Origin: Gelidibacter sediminis
GTDB lineage: Bacteria; Bacteroidota; Bacteroidia; Flavobacteriales; Flavobacteriaceae
Direction of reading: 5' to 3'
Assembly: GCF_004364975.1 (NCBI RefSeq)
Contig: NZ_SOBW01000011.1
Coordinates: 62,001-126,000, forward strand
Length of the DNA stretch: 64,000 bases
Shown: piece after piece, positions 8,369-16,154 of the stretch
Numbering within the stretch: the stretch's first letter is position 1
Layout of the letters: the number at the start of each line of letters is the position of its first letter
Notes under the pieces: generated by a model
Databases searched by the model: none
The model's input: only the letters and a program-made list of their open reading frames with translations
Told to the model about the DNA's origin: nothing
Translations under genes and position numbers: made by a program

Positions 8369-9088
8369 GTGATAACAGAACTTATAATATTATTCGTCAT
8401 CAGTTATATTGCTGCAACTGTATCAGGAGCTGCGGGTTTTGGTGGAGCATTAATTATATTGCCTTTTGTTATAAATATTGTTGGACTGCAAACAGCAGTC
8501 CCAATTTTGACAATAGCTTCAATTTTTGGTAATGCTTCCCGAGTTTGGTTTGGCAGATATGAATTAAAATGGAGACCGATTATATACTTTCTTTTAGCCG
8601 CTCTTCCTTTGACCATTCTTGGAAGTTATTTATTTACGGACATCAACAGTAAAATCATAAAAATTGGCATCGGCGTTGTTTTGATTTTATTAGTGGGGTA
8701 TCGAAGGCTTAAAATTAAAAAAATAGTTCTGGGCGAAAAAGGAATGTTAATAGGTGGAGGGCTGACAGGATTTTTGTCTGGACTAATTGGGAGTGCCGGA
8801 CCGATTGGAGCAGCATTTTTCCTTGGTCTTGACCTGACAGCGACTGCCTATGTTGCAAGTGAAGCATTTACAGCGTTAACAATGCACTTGACCAAAACAG
8901 TCGTTTACAGCAAATATGCACTAATCGGAAAAGAAGAACTTTATTATGGATTATTTATTGGCGCAGCAATGATTTTGGGAAGTTGGTCGGGAAGAAAAAT
9001 CATCGAAAAGATAAGTAGGGATAAATTTATATTCCTCGTTGAAATACTATTGATTATTACAGGAATACAAATGATTTGGACATCGTAA
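8369..9088 (+). CDS. TauE/SafE (TSUP) family membrane permease
   Basis: This 239-residue integral membrane protein belongs to the sulfite exporter TauE/SafE family, which moves anions such as sulfite, sulfoacetate or other organosulfur compounds. About seven to eight hydrophobic segments are visible. The N-terminal half has the family-type Gly-rich pattern AATVSGAAGFGGALIILP (about 14-31) and the second half repeats it as GGLTGFLSGLIGSAGPIGAAF (about 129-149), reflecting the internal duplication of TSUP proteins. The start is GTG at 8369. The gene stands alone, bracketed by two copies of a non-coding repeat (8057-8260 and 9221-9405), which suggests acquisition as a unit. Substrate unknown. 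Confidence 0.85.
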   Translation: MITELIILFVISYIAATVSGAAGFGGALIILPFVINIVGLQTAVPILTIASIFGNASRVWFGRYELKWRPIIYFLLAALPLTILGSYLFTDINSKIIKIGIGVVLILLVGYRRLKIKKIVLGEKGMLIGGGLTGFLSGLIGSAGPIGAAFFLGLDLTATAYVASEAFTALTMHLTKTVVYSKYALIGKEELYYGLFIGAAMILGSWSGRKIIEKISRDKFIFLVEILLIITGIQMIWTS

Positions 9089-9220
9089 AAAATGGTGAAT
9101 AATTACCCAGGCGTTCCAAGAACAGTATTTATTTTTATTTAAATGATAAAATGGTGTTTGTGCTATGAACGCTAATGTGCAAATATTTTTCAAATCGAAT
9201 TATACATATTGTGTAGGATG

Positions 9221-9405
9221 TAAAGCGGACTTAACTTCAAAGTCGGAGATTGGGAATGGAGTTTGACCGCTTCCCTTTTTTTTCCGGAATAGGCGGGCAA
9301 GTGGAATGGAAATCGGAAGCTTTGAAGTTGTGTCCAAGATTTTTTTTAATGAAGCGCATTTACCGTAATGGAGTTTTTTACGGAATGCAGGGGAATGGAC
9401 TGCAA
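9221..9405. repeat. Intergenic repeat, copy 3 (right of TauE/SafE gene)
   Basis: This is the third copy of the repeat, reading TAAAGCGGACTTAACTTC, GGAGATTGGGAATGGAGTTTG, CCGCTTCCCTTTTTTTT, GGCAAGTGGAATGGAAAT, TGTGTCCAAGAT, GAAGCGC, and the core GGAATGCAGGGGAATG (9372-9387). The hairpin before the core is CCGT/ACGG here against CCGC/GCGG in copy 1, a paired change that keeps the stem. The rest of the 9089-9500 gap shows no gene. Confidence 0.65.
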
Positions 9406-9500
9406 TGGCTTATGTAAACAAAATCTATAAAATGAATTAGCTTTTTGTCTTTCTTAAAGTTTGTCATTCTTATTTTTACAACCTAAATAATTTTTTCATA

Positions 9501-10412
9501 ATGGCCAATAAGAAAAAACAACACTATGTCCCGAAATTTTATTTACGATACTTTAGTTTAAATGATTCCAAGAAAATAATTAAGCTCTGTCTAAAGGATA
9601 CAGGTAGAATCATCCAAAAAGCAAATTTGGAAGGACAAGCCCAAGAAGATTATTTCTATGGCAAGGATTTGGAAAGGGAAGAATGGTTTGGGACTATTGA
9701 AAATCAGAGCTCTTTAATTCTAAATAGGGTGGTTCAAACAAAAGAGTTGCCAAACGATAAATCTGATGATTATTATCTTATTTGGCTATTTATCCTTCTT
9801 CAAGCGTATCGCACCAAGGCGAATGTTGAAGATTTTAATCATATGATAGATACAATTATGAAAACGGCAATGAAGTTCGAACCTCAATTTAAGAATTTTG
9901 ATTATGATACTCATTTTTTTGCATACGAAGATGCAATAGAAAAAAAACTTGACTTACTTCTTAATAGTCTACCTATGATGATGGATATGCAAATCAAGCT
10001 AATTCGAAATACTACTTCAAATGAATTGATAACAAGCGACAATCCTATTTCGAAATATAATCAGTTTTTGGAATCAAGAAAATTTCCCTTCGGACACAAT
10101 GGAATGGCAAGTAAGGGATTACAGATTTTTTACCCATTAGCACCAGATTTGCTACTTATAATGTATGACCCAAAAGTCTATAAAATTGGAAATAAAAAAC
10201 AATTCAGTAACATTCCTATGAATGAAAAAGATATTGAGTATTTAAATATTTTAACTTGTTTGTATGCTAATAAATCTATCTATTCTACGGATAATGTAAC
10301 TGATTTTCAGCTTGAACAATGGGTCAAAGAATCGAATATTTATAAAGAACAAAAGAAACTGGAAGTAAAACATTTTGACCCATACAAAGTGACGATGATG
10401 CTGAATCGGTGA
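9501..10412 (+). CDS. DUF4238 domain-containing protein
   Basis: This 303-residue soluble protein opens with KKQHYVPKFYLRYFS, the signature start of DUF4238 proteins, which have no established biochemical role. A conserved-looking middle segment reads ELITSDNPISKYN (about 174-186), also usual in the family (a TSDNPV-like block), and the C-terminal LYANKSIYSTD fits too. No membrane segment or signal peptide. It stands alone between repeat copy 3 and the small membrane ORFs, in an accessory region that also carries a candidate defence helicase. A defence or stress role is possible but purely contextual. Confidence 0.8.
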   Translation: MANKKKQHYVPKFYLRYFSLNDSKKIIKLCLKDTGRIIQKANLEGQAQEDYFYGKDLEREEWFGTIENQSSLILNRVVQTKELPNDKSDDYYLIWLFILLQAYRTKANVEDFNHMIDTIMKTAMKFEPQFKNFDYDTHFFAYEDAIEKKLDLLLNSLPMMMDMQIKLIRNTTSNELITSDNPISKYNQFLESRKFPFGHNGMASKGLQIFYPLAPDLLLIMYDPKVYKIGNKKQFSNIPMNEKDIEYLNILTCLYANKSIYSTDNVTDFQLEQWVKESNIYKEQKKLEVKHFDPYKVTMMLNR

Positions 10413-10606
10413 TTGTACAACATCATCAAACGCCTTATATGATTAAACTGACCCTATCCTTTGTTAAGCAAACACAGCACGCCAAATCGTATAAAATGTC
10501 GGGCTATTATGCTGAATTTAGGGATGAGCGTATTCGAAATAGAGAGCAATAGATTATCTTGTTTCATTACGAACGAACATTATGAACATTATAGTCTATA
10601 CAACAG

Positions 10607-10771
10607 TTAATGTTTATGAATATTCCCTTTTACCACAAAATAGTACAATAACAACGCGGATATTATCACAAATAATATTGCAAGAATACCATTGAACTTA
10701 TCTTTCCTTGTGATTTGATTATTGGATTTACCAACTTTCTTATTTCTTTTTTTTCTTTGTTTTTGATACAT
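10607..10771 (-). CDS. Small basic single-pass membrane protein
   Basis: An ATG-initiated ORF of 54 codons preceded by AAAAAGG about 1-7 nt before the ATG on the minus strand. The product begins MYQKQRKKRNKKVGKSNN, strongly positive, followed by one hydrophobic segment ILAILFVIISALLLYYFVV (about residues 30-48). By the positive-inside rule the N-terminus would be cytoplasmic. It lies downstream of the metal ATPase on the same strand, beside a second ORF of the same build. No family recognised. The segment 10413-10606 to its left contains no gene I can support. Confidence 0.4.
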   Translation of the reverse strand: MYQKQRKKRNKKVGKSNNQITRKDKFNGILAILFVIISALLLYYFVVKGNIHKH

Positions 10772-10815
10772 CCTTTTTAGTTATTTCTAAATAACCCTCT
10801 ATAATAGCTTTGTAT

Positions 10816-10992
10816 CTAAATAGTTATAAAGTATTTCAAGAAAAGCAGGAATAGAATAAACAAAACAAACAATACAAATATGATTATAACACCAATCCAT
10901 ATTATTTTATCCCTTTTAGAAATGACAGTTTTTTCAGTTTGTACTTTACTTTTCTCTTTCAGACGTCTTTTCCTTCGATTTTCTGATATATA
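10816..10992 (-). other. Possible second small basic one-TM ORF lacking an ATG
   Basis: This open frame of 58 sense codons has the same build as the neighbouring 54-residue ORF: a basic N-terminal part (SENRRKRRLKEKSKVQTEK) and one hydrophobic segment of about 25 residues starting WIGVIIIFVLFVLF. No ATG, GTG or TTG lies before the basic part, so it is either a decayed paralogue, uses a rare start such as ATA, or is chance. It ends 20 bp past the P-type ATPase stop. Confidence 0.25.
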
Positions 10993-11012
10993 CTATTGTT
11001 TTATTTATATAT

Positions 11013-12977
11013 CTATTTCTTCCATTCCATCTTCTGTAACCTTACGGCATTCAATATTGCCAATAAAGCCACGCCCACATCTGCGAAAACCGCCTCCCAC
11101 ATCGTTGCCAGACCTCCTGCACCCAATACTAAAACAACTGCTTTTACTCCGAATGCTAAAATAATGTTCTGCCAAACGATGCGACGTGTGGATTTACCAA
11201 TTTTTATAGCCTTTGCAATTTTGCTCGGTTGGTCTGTTTGGATGATAACGTCTGCAGTTTCTATTGCCACATCACTACCCAATCCACCCATTGCAATACC
11301 TACATCGCTAACCGCCAATACGGGTGCATCATTGATGCCATCTCCAATAAAAGCTACTTTGTTGTTGTTTTCGGACATCAGCTTTTCGACTTCTTTCAAT
11401 TTATCTTCTGGAAGCAAACCCCCTTTTGCCCAATCTACGCCCATTTCTTTTGCGACTTGTTGGGTAATGGAATCCTTATCGCCTGAAAGCATTATAATTT
11501 TGGAAATACCCGATTCCCGAATTTGCTTGATGGCTTCGTGTGCATCATCCTTCAACTCATCTGCAATGATTACATAGCCTGCAAATTTGCCCTCAATGGA
11601 AACCATTACGATAGATTCTACAATTTTGTCGGTTTCAGAGGGAACTTCGATGTTGTTTGACGTCATCAATGGTTTGTTACCTACCAAAACCGTTTTGCCA
11701 TTTACTGTTCCCTTCAATCCTTTTCCTGCTATTTCGCTTACTTCGGAAGCTTGAAAATCTTCGCCATCGGCTTTGTATTCCATAATGGCCTTGGCAATGG
11801 GATGGGTAGATTGTTCTTCCATCGCCATTAGGTATTTCATAAATTCGGGTTCTTCCCAATCAATGGCTTTTATTTCCTTGATTTTGAAAACACCTTTGGT
11901 CACAGTTCCTGTTTTGTCCATAACAACGGTATTAACCTTTGTCATTTCATCCAAAAACGAAGCACCTTTAAATAGAATCCCATTTTTTGAAGCCGCTCCC
12001 AAACCACCGAAATAACCCAACGGAATTGAAATAACCAAGGCACACGGACAGGAAATGACTAAGAAAATCAAGGCTCTGTACAACCATTCGCTAAAGACAT
12101 AATCATCTACAAAAAAGTAAGGTAGAAACGTCAATCCAATTGCTAAGAATACTACAATTGGCGTGTAGATTCTTGCAAACTTTCTGATAAACAATTCAGT
12201 TTTTGATTTACGAGCTGTTGCATTCTGCACCATATCAAGGATACGCGCAATAGAACTATCCTTAAATTCTTTGGTCGTTTCAATCTCAATAACGCCATCC
12301 AAATTGATGCTTCCAGCAAAAACTTTTTCTCCTTTTGCAATGGTATCCGGTTTGCTCTCGCCTGTTAATGCTGCTGTATTGAATGAGCCTTTGTCGGAAA
12401 GTAAAATTCCATCCAAAGGAATTTTTTCGCCCACACGAACCTGTACTTTTTCGCCAATTTCAACGGTTTCAGGATTGACAGAAATGTAATCGTTGTTTCG
12501 ATAAACCAAAGCTTCATTAGGTCTTACATCGAGCAAGGCTTTAATATTGCTTTTGGCTCGATTGACCGCTGCGTTTTGGAACAATTCGCCCACTGCGTAA
12601 AAAAGCATTACTGCCACACCTTCGGGATATTCGCCAATGGCGAATGCTCCAATGGTAGCAATGGACATCAAAAGAAATTCCGTAAAGAAATCGCCTTTTA
12701 TGATGCTGTTCCAGCCTTCTTTTATCACGGGAAAACCTACTGGAAGGTATGCTATTACATACCAAAAGATACGTACCCAATCCTTAAAAAATGCAACATC
12801 AAAATAGTCCATAGCGATACCGATAATCAGCATCACAAAACTGAAAATTGCTGGTAGATAGGTTTTAAATTTTCCTACACTTTCCGGGTCGCTATGGTTG
12901 TGGCCATCGTTGTGTGCGTGTTCTCCTTTATGTTCTTCGGTATTGATATCACGAAGATTTTGTTTTTTCTTGCTCAT
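11013..12977 (-). CDS. Heavy-metal translocating P1B-type ATPase (Zn/Cd/Pb type)
   Basis: This 654-residue inner-membrane pump uses ATP to export soft divalent metals. Key motifs: the transmembrane metal site SCPCALVIS, phosphorylation motif DKTGT (D near residue 354), the HP dipeptide in EEQSTHPIAKAI, and the hinge GDGINDAPVL. The last membrane helix has ADVGVALLAILNAVRL, whose D-x-G is diagnostic of subgroup P1B-2 (ZntA/CadA, Zn2+/Cd2+/Pb2+). Instead of an N-terminal HMA domain it has a His-rich leader (HKGEHAHNDGHNHSD). It lies downstream of the SpoIIAA-like gene (9-nt gap) within the island's metal block. Confidence 0.93.
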   Translation of the reverse strand: MSKKKQNLRDINTEEHKGEHAHNDGHNHSDPESVGKFKTYLPAIFSFVMLIIGIAMDYFDVAFFKDWVRIFWYVIAYLPVGFPVIKEGWNSIIKGDFFTEFLLMSIATIGAFAIGEYPEGVAVMLFYAVGELFQNAAVNRAKSNIKALLDVRPNEALVYRNNDYISVNPETVEIGEKVQVRVGEKIPLDGILLSDKGSFNTAALTGESKPDTIAKGEKVFAGSINLDGVIEIETTKEFKDSSIARILDMVQNATARKSKTELFIRKFARIYTPIVVFLAIGLTFLPYFFVDDYVFSEWLYRALIFLVISCPCALVISIPLGYFGGLGAASKNGILFKGASFLDEMTKVNTVVMDKTGTVTKGVFKIKEIKAIDWEEPEFMKYLMAMEEQSTHPIAKAIMEYKADGEDFQASEVSEIAGKGLKGTVNGKTVLVGNKPLMTSNNIEVPSETDKIVESIVMVSIEGKFAGYVIIADELKDDAHEAIKQIRESGISKIIMLSGDKDSITQQVAKEMGVDWAKGGLLPEDKLKEVEKLMSENNNKVAFIGDGINDAPVLAVSDVGIAMGGLGSDVAIETADVIIQTDQPSKIAKAIKIGKSTRRIVWQNIILAFGVKAVVLVLGAGGLATMWEAVFADVGVALLAILNAVRLQKMEWKK

Positions 12978-12986
12978 TTTATTTTA

Positions 12987-13343
12987 TTATAAATTTATCC
13001 ATTGCTTGGCTTGTTCCTTATCTTTTAAATCAAAATATCTTACCTCTGAACCGGTAAAGAAATCGGTTGCCTTGGCAGCCCATTCTTGCCATTTCCTTTC
13101 GCCCACAAATGCCATTTTGCCATAATCGGAAAGATGGGAGTTGTCTACTTTAATATCTGCCCAAAGACCTTGCAGGTCGTAACCGTGGAAATCGTGCATT
13201 TCAAAATAGAAATCAACCTTCTGGTTGCTGTTCAGGATTTCATCAATTCGGGAATGTATCAGTTCTACATCGCTTGTAGATATTTTGCCTTCCAATTTTG
13301 CGGCAATTAAATTTTCGTTTTTAGAATTTACAAACTGTATCAT
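12987..13343 (-). CDS. SpoIIAA-like (STAS/SEC14-type) protein
   Basis: This 118-residue soluble protein resembles the SpoIIAA-like family with an alpha/beta STAS/CRAL-TRIO-like fold. Visible family features are LEGKISTSDVELIHSRIDEI, the strand FYFEMHDFHGYDLQGLWADI and the late segment MAFVGERKWQEWAAKATDFF. Its role is unknown; such proteins may bind small hydrophobic ligands. It is 9 nt upstream of the metal ATPase on the same strand, suggesting co-expression. Confidence 0.75.
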   Translation of the reverse strand: MIQFVNSKNENLIAAKLEGKISTSDVELIHSRIDEILNSNQKVDFYFEMHDFHGYDLQGLWADIKVDNSHLSDYGKMAFVGERKWQEWAAKATDFFTGSEVRYFDLKDKEQAKQWINL

Positions 13344-13445
13344 AATTTTATTTTTTTATCAATTTAATGAAATATATAGTGCTATGGAAGTGCATTTATT
13401 GGCCACTTCATATATCGCAGATTATTTAATTTTAAAATATAATTG

Positions 13446-13715
13446 TCACTTATTATCGATATTCTTTTCCATTTTACCTAAATAAAAAATCAATGCAACA
13501 CTTGCACCTAACAGTCCAAACAGAATATTCTCGACAATTTGATTCCCGTTTATATTCAAAATTTCGACTAAATTACTTTTCAAATATTGCAGCCAATTAA
13601 TTTCATTAGCTTGATTTCCATAGTTAAAAATAGTGATTCCCAAGGGTTGAATAATAAATACACCTATGGCGAACCCTACTAGTATGGGAATTGATAATTT
13701 CTTAATTTTTATCAT
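13446..13715 (-). CDS. Small two-pass membrane protein, hypothetical
   Basis: This 89-residue protein has a hydrophobic N-terminal segment IPILVGFAIGVFIIQPLGI (about 9-27) and a C-terminal one ENILFGLLGASVALIFYLG (about 62-80), with a polar loop between. No family is recognised. It lies on the same strand as the metal genes, about 100 bp before the SpoIIAA-like gene. It could be an accessory subunit of the metal block, but nothing in the sequence shows this. Confidence 0.55.
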   Translation of the reverse strand: MIKIKKLSIPILVGFAIGVFIIQPLGITIFNYGNQANEINWLQYLKSNLVEILNINGNQIVENILFGLLGASVALIFYLGKMEKNIDNK

Positions 13716-13751
13716 CTATTTTAAAATTAAAGGAGTCCAAAATTTTAAAGA

Positions 13752-13928
13752 TTAACCTTCCAAATCATAAAACCATTCTTCAGCCATAACAATTGCTTTT
13801 TTGATGGCTAAATCTTGTGAAAGACCTTCCTTTTCTATTAAGTCATTCGCAATTTCGATTGCCTTTTTTCGTACCGCTGGATTAAGGGTGTCAAGCTCTG
13901 TTCTAAATTCTTCAAATGTCCAGTCCAT
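13752..13928 (-). CDS. Small helical hypothetical protein
   Basis: A 58-codon ATG ORF fits neatly between the APC permease (9-nt gap to its stop) and the two-pass membrane protein. The product starts MDWTFEEFRTELDTLNPAV and ends EEWFYDLEG; it is highly charged and predicted helical throughout. It resembles short conserved proteins seen in bacterial genomes with a WTFEEF start and an AEEWFYDLEG end, but I know no function. Tight packing in the operon supports a real gene. Confidence 0.6.
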   Translation of the reverse strand: MDWTFEEFRTELDTLNPAVRKKAIEIANDLIEKEGLSQDLAIKKAIVMAEEWFYDLEG

Positions 13929-13937
13929 AAAAATGTA

Positions 13938-15254
13938 TTAGTGTTTAAACAATTCATTTTCTTTTTCAGCATCTACGTCTTTTTTCGGTCTTTTATCCAA
14001 AAAATAATCGAGTATTATTCCCACTATTATCGCACCTACAAAGGCAGCGTAAACCAATCCATCATATTGAATAATTAGAGTAAGGCTAACCAATATGGCC
14101 AAAATGGGCAGTACTGGAACTTTACCGATGGACAATGGCACTCTAAAAGGTCTGTTCTGTTTTGGTTCTTTAAAACGCAAAATTATAAGTGCAATATTTA
14201 CGGCAACAAATACAAGTAGCGCACCCAAAGAAGACATCCCAGCTACAATTTTAATATCGCCCAATAGCAAAAAACAACCCACCGCAGCCATAACCACAAA
14301 TGTGGTTACCCAAGGTACTTTTTGTGCATTTACTTTGGTCATAAATTTTGGAAGCTCGCCCACGATTGCCATTCCGAACAACAACCTGCTTATGGAAATA
14401 ATACCGCTAAACGCTGCATTGGCCGTGGCAAAGAGAGCAGCAACAGCCAAGACAACAGGCAACCAAGCATTAAGGTTGGATGCCGCCAAAGACAATGGCG
14501 AATCTACCTTCGAAATAGCTAAAGGGTCAGCTATGTTAAGCACCGTAAAAGAAATGAGTAAATAAAAGATGGTGGTAATTACCATTGTCAATAGAAAGGC
14601 ACGAGGAATTGTCTTGCCAGGGTTTTTTACCTCTGAACCCAAAGCCGCCATATGTTCAAAGCCAGTATAAACAAAAAACAAGGTAGCCGTTGCTGCCAAA
14701 GTACCGGAAAAGGATTCAACTTTAAAAAATGCTGCTTTTGGTGGGCCTGTTTCCAAAAGTCCGAACGCTATAAGAAGGAACAATCCCAAGAGCTGAATAC
14801 TAACCATAATGATATTAGCGGTAGATGATTTCTTGATGCCCGTAATGCTTATCAACGAGAGCATAACCAAAACACCATAACTGACAAGTAGGGAAGGAAT
14901 ACTAAAAAAAGTGTTGAAATAGCCTGAAAAAGCCAGTAGCACCGCTGCAATGGTGGCCGAACTGTGGAACGCAATCGTCCAGCCCGTGAGAAAAGACGGA
15001 ATATCAATCTTAGGAAACGCCTTGCGTACAAAAATAAATTCCGCACCCGCATTCGGATAGGTTGAGGATAATTCAGCATAAGACATTGCCGACACACTTG
15101 CCGCAATAGCCGCAAAAATAAAACTCAACCAAAGGTCTGTGCCAGCTTGACCAGCTGCGGCACCAATTACCGTGTATATTCCTGCGCCCACAATAGTACC
15201 TACACCGTAAAAAGTGAGACGAAGGGTTCCCAATGATTTTTTTAGTTCAGCCAT
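13938..15254 (-). CDS. APC-family amino-acid permease
   Basis: This 438-residue secondary transporter has about 12 hydrophobic segments. The first carries GVGTIVGAGIYTVIGAAAGQAG (split by the helix-1 unwound glycine motif GAGIY), typical of the amino acid-polyamine-organocation superfamily, followed by AMSYAELSSTYPNAGAEF. Substrate cannot be read from the sequence. It is 12 nt downstream of the Fur-family regulator and on the same strand as the RND efflux genes, so it is likely co-regulated with metal homeostasis; movement of a metal-chelating amino acid such as histidine or cysteine would fit but is inference. Confidence 0.85.
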   Translation of the reverse strand: MAELKKSLGTLRLTFYGVGTIVGAGIYTVIGAAAGQAGTDLWLSFIFAAIAASVSAMSYAELSSTYPNAGAEFIFVRKAFPKIDIPSFLTGWTIAFHSSATIAAVLLAFSGYFNTFFSIPSLLVSYGVLVMLSLISITGIKKSSTANIIMVSIQLLGLFLLIAFGLLETGPPKAAFFKVESFSGTLAATATLFFVYTGFEHMAALGSEVKNPGKTIPRAFLLTMVITTIFYLLISFTVLNIADPLAISKVDSPLSLAASNLNAWLPVVLAVAALFATANAAFSGIISISRLLFGMAIVGELPKFMTKVNAQKVPWVTTFVVMAAVGCFLLLGDIKIVAGMSSLGALLVFVAVNIALIILRFKEPKQNRPFRVPLSIGKVPVLPILAILVSLTLIIQYDGLVYAAFVGAIIVGIILDYFLDKRPKKDVDAEKENELFKH

Positions 15255-15266
15255 AATACTGTTCTT

Positions 15267-15692
15267 TTAATTTCTGGAATGGCCGCTGCATTTTTCGCAA
15301 ATACCTTTTACTACTAAGTTGATATCCTCCGTGATATAACCATCGGGTAAGTTGATATGAGGGATTTTATGCTCTGTTAAACAGACCGTTTCATTACAAT
15401 TGTTGCAACGAAAGTGTAAATGAAGGTCGTTGCCGACCTCGCACTCACAATTTTCTTCGCAAAGAGCGTATTTTATGACTCCTGTACCATCCTCAATTTG
15501 ATGCACAACACCTTTTTTTTCTAAGGTTTTCATAGTTCTAAATAGGGTACTTCTTTCACTGACCTTAAAATCCTTTTCCAAATCGCCAAGGCTGATGGCC
15601 ACATTCAACTCTGCCAACCGCTTATAGGTCAAAAGGCGCATTGCAGTAGGCCTTATTCCTTTGCTTTCTAAAAATTGAACTATTTTTTCCAT
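15267..15692 (-). CDS. Fur-family transcriptional regulator (Zur/Fur type)
   Basis: This 141-residue protein has an N-terminal winged-helix domain (about 1-75, with GIRPTAMRLLTYKRLAE and SERSTLFRTMKTLEKKGV) and a C-terminal metal-sensing dimer domain. Structural-zinc cysteines are present as CNNC (96-99) and CEKC (132-135); His91 and His93 could serve the regulatory site. A further cluster CEENCEC (78-84) is unusual and adds possible ligands. Its place between PII-like, permease and efflux genes suggests it senses Zn or a related metal and controls this block. Which metal is inferred. Confidence 0.88.
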   Translation of the reverse strand: MEKIVQFLESKGIRPTAMRLLTYKRLAELNVAISLGDLEKDFKVSERSTLFRTMKTLEKKGVVHQIEDGTGVIKYALCEENCECEVGNDLHLHFRCNNCNETVCLTEHKIPHINLPDGYITEDINLVVKGICEKCSGHSRN

Positions 15693-15708
15693 TTGTTTAT
15701 AAATTGAT

Positions 15709-16047
15709 TTACAGGTCGAAACGTTTTAAGGATTCCCCCGTTTTAATGTGAAAGGCATCTTCTATATTTGCGATATAAATAATCCCGTCTCCTGGTTCTT
15801 CCGTTTTACCATTTCTTAGAATTGTTTCAATTGCGGCTTGGGCTTCCTCATTTTGACAAACCAGTTCCAGCTTGACCACTGGACTATCTGTCACGTGAAA
15901 ATCCAGCGACGGTCTTGCGCCTTTTGCCTTGAACGCTCCCGTGCCTTCTGCTTGTGACAGGGTCATACTTTTAAAACCACTATCAGCAAGAGCTTCAATT
16001 ACCCTTTGGATCCGGTTCGGTTTTATAAATGCTTTTATTTCCTTCAT
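15709..16047 (-). CDS. PII-like signalling protein (PII-NG type, metal-linked)
   Basis: This 112-residue protein has the PII fold signatures: MKEIKAFIKPNRIQRVIEAL at the N-terminus and a C-terminal block GKTEEPGDGIIYIANIEDAF similar to the PII signature. The T-loop region (about 35-52) has no tyrosine at the uridylylation position of GlnB/GlnK, so it is not a classic nitrogen regulator. A distinct PII group (PII-NG) is known to sit beside heavy-metal RND efflux genes, and that is exactly the context: adaptor and pump genes are just upstream, Fur 16 nt downstream. Confidence 0.8.
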   Translation of the reverse strand: MKEIKAFIKPNRIQRVIEALADSGFKSMTLSQAEGTGAFKAKGARPSLDFHVTDSPVVKLELVCQNEEAQAAIETILRNGKTEEPGDGIIYIANIEDAFHIKTGESLKRFDL

Positions 16048-16154
16048 TTTTTTAAATTTTTAATCGATTTTGAACCGAGCCTGTTTTTTAATTTTTAACT
16101 AACTTATTAAGACGATAAACAAACCCGGAATCAAAATCTTTGATGGTGATTGAA

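Noticed and set aside
8209-8400. 63-codon minus-strand ORF before the TauE/SafE gene
   Set aside because: Runs across a repeat copy and the permease start; no domain features.
10996-11577. 193-codon plus-strand ORF antisense to the metal ATPase
   Set aside because: It lies entirely opposite a well-supported gene, has no family features and a composition expected from the reverse of a hydrophobic gene.
14095-14565. 156-codon plus-strand ORF antisense to the APC permease
   Set aside because: Shadow of a membrane-protein gene; no recognisable domain.
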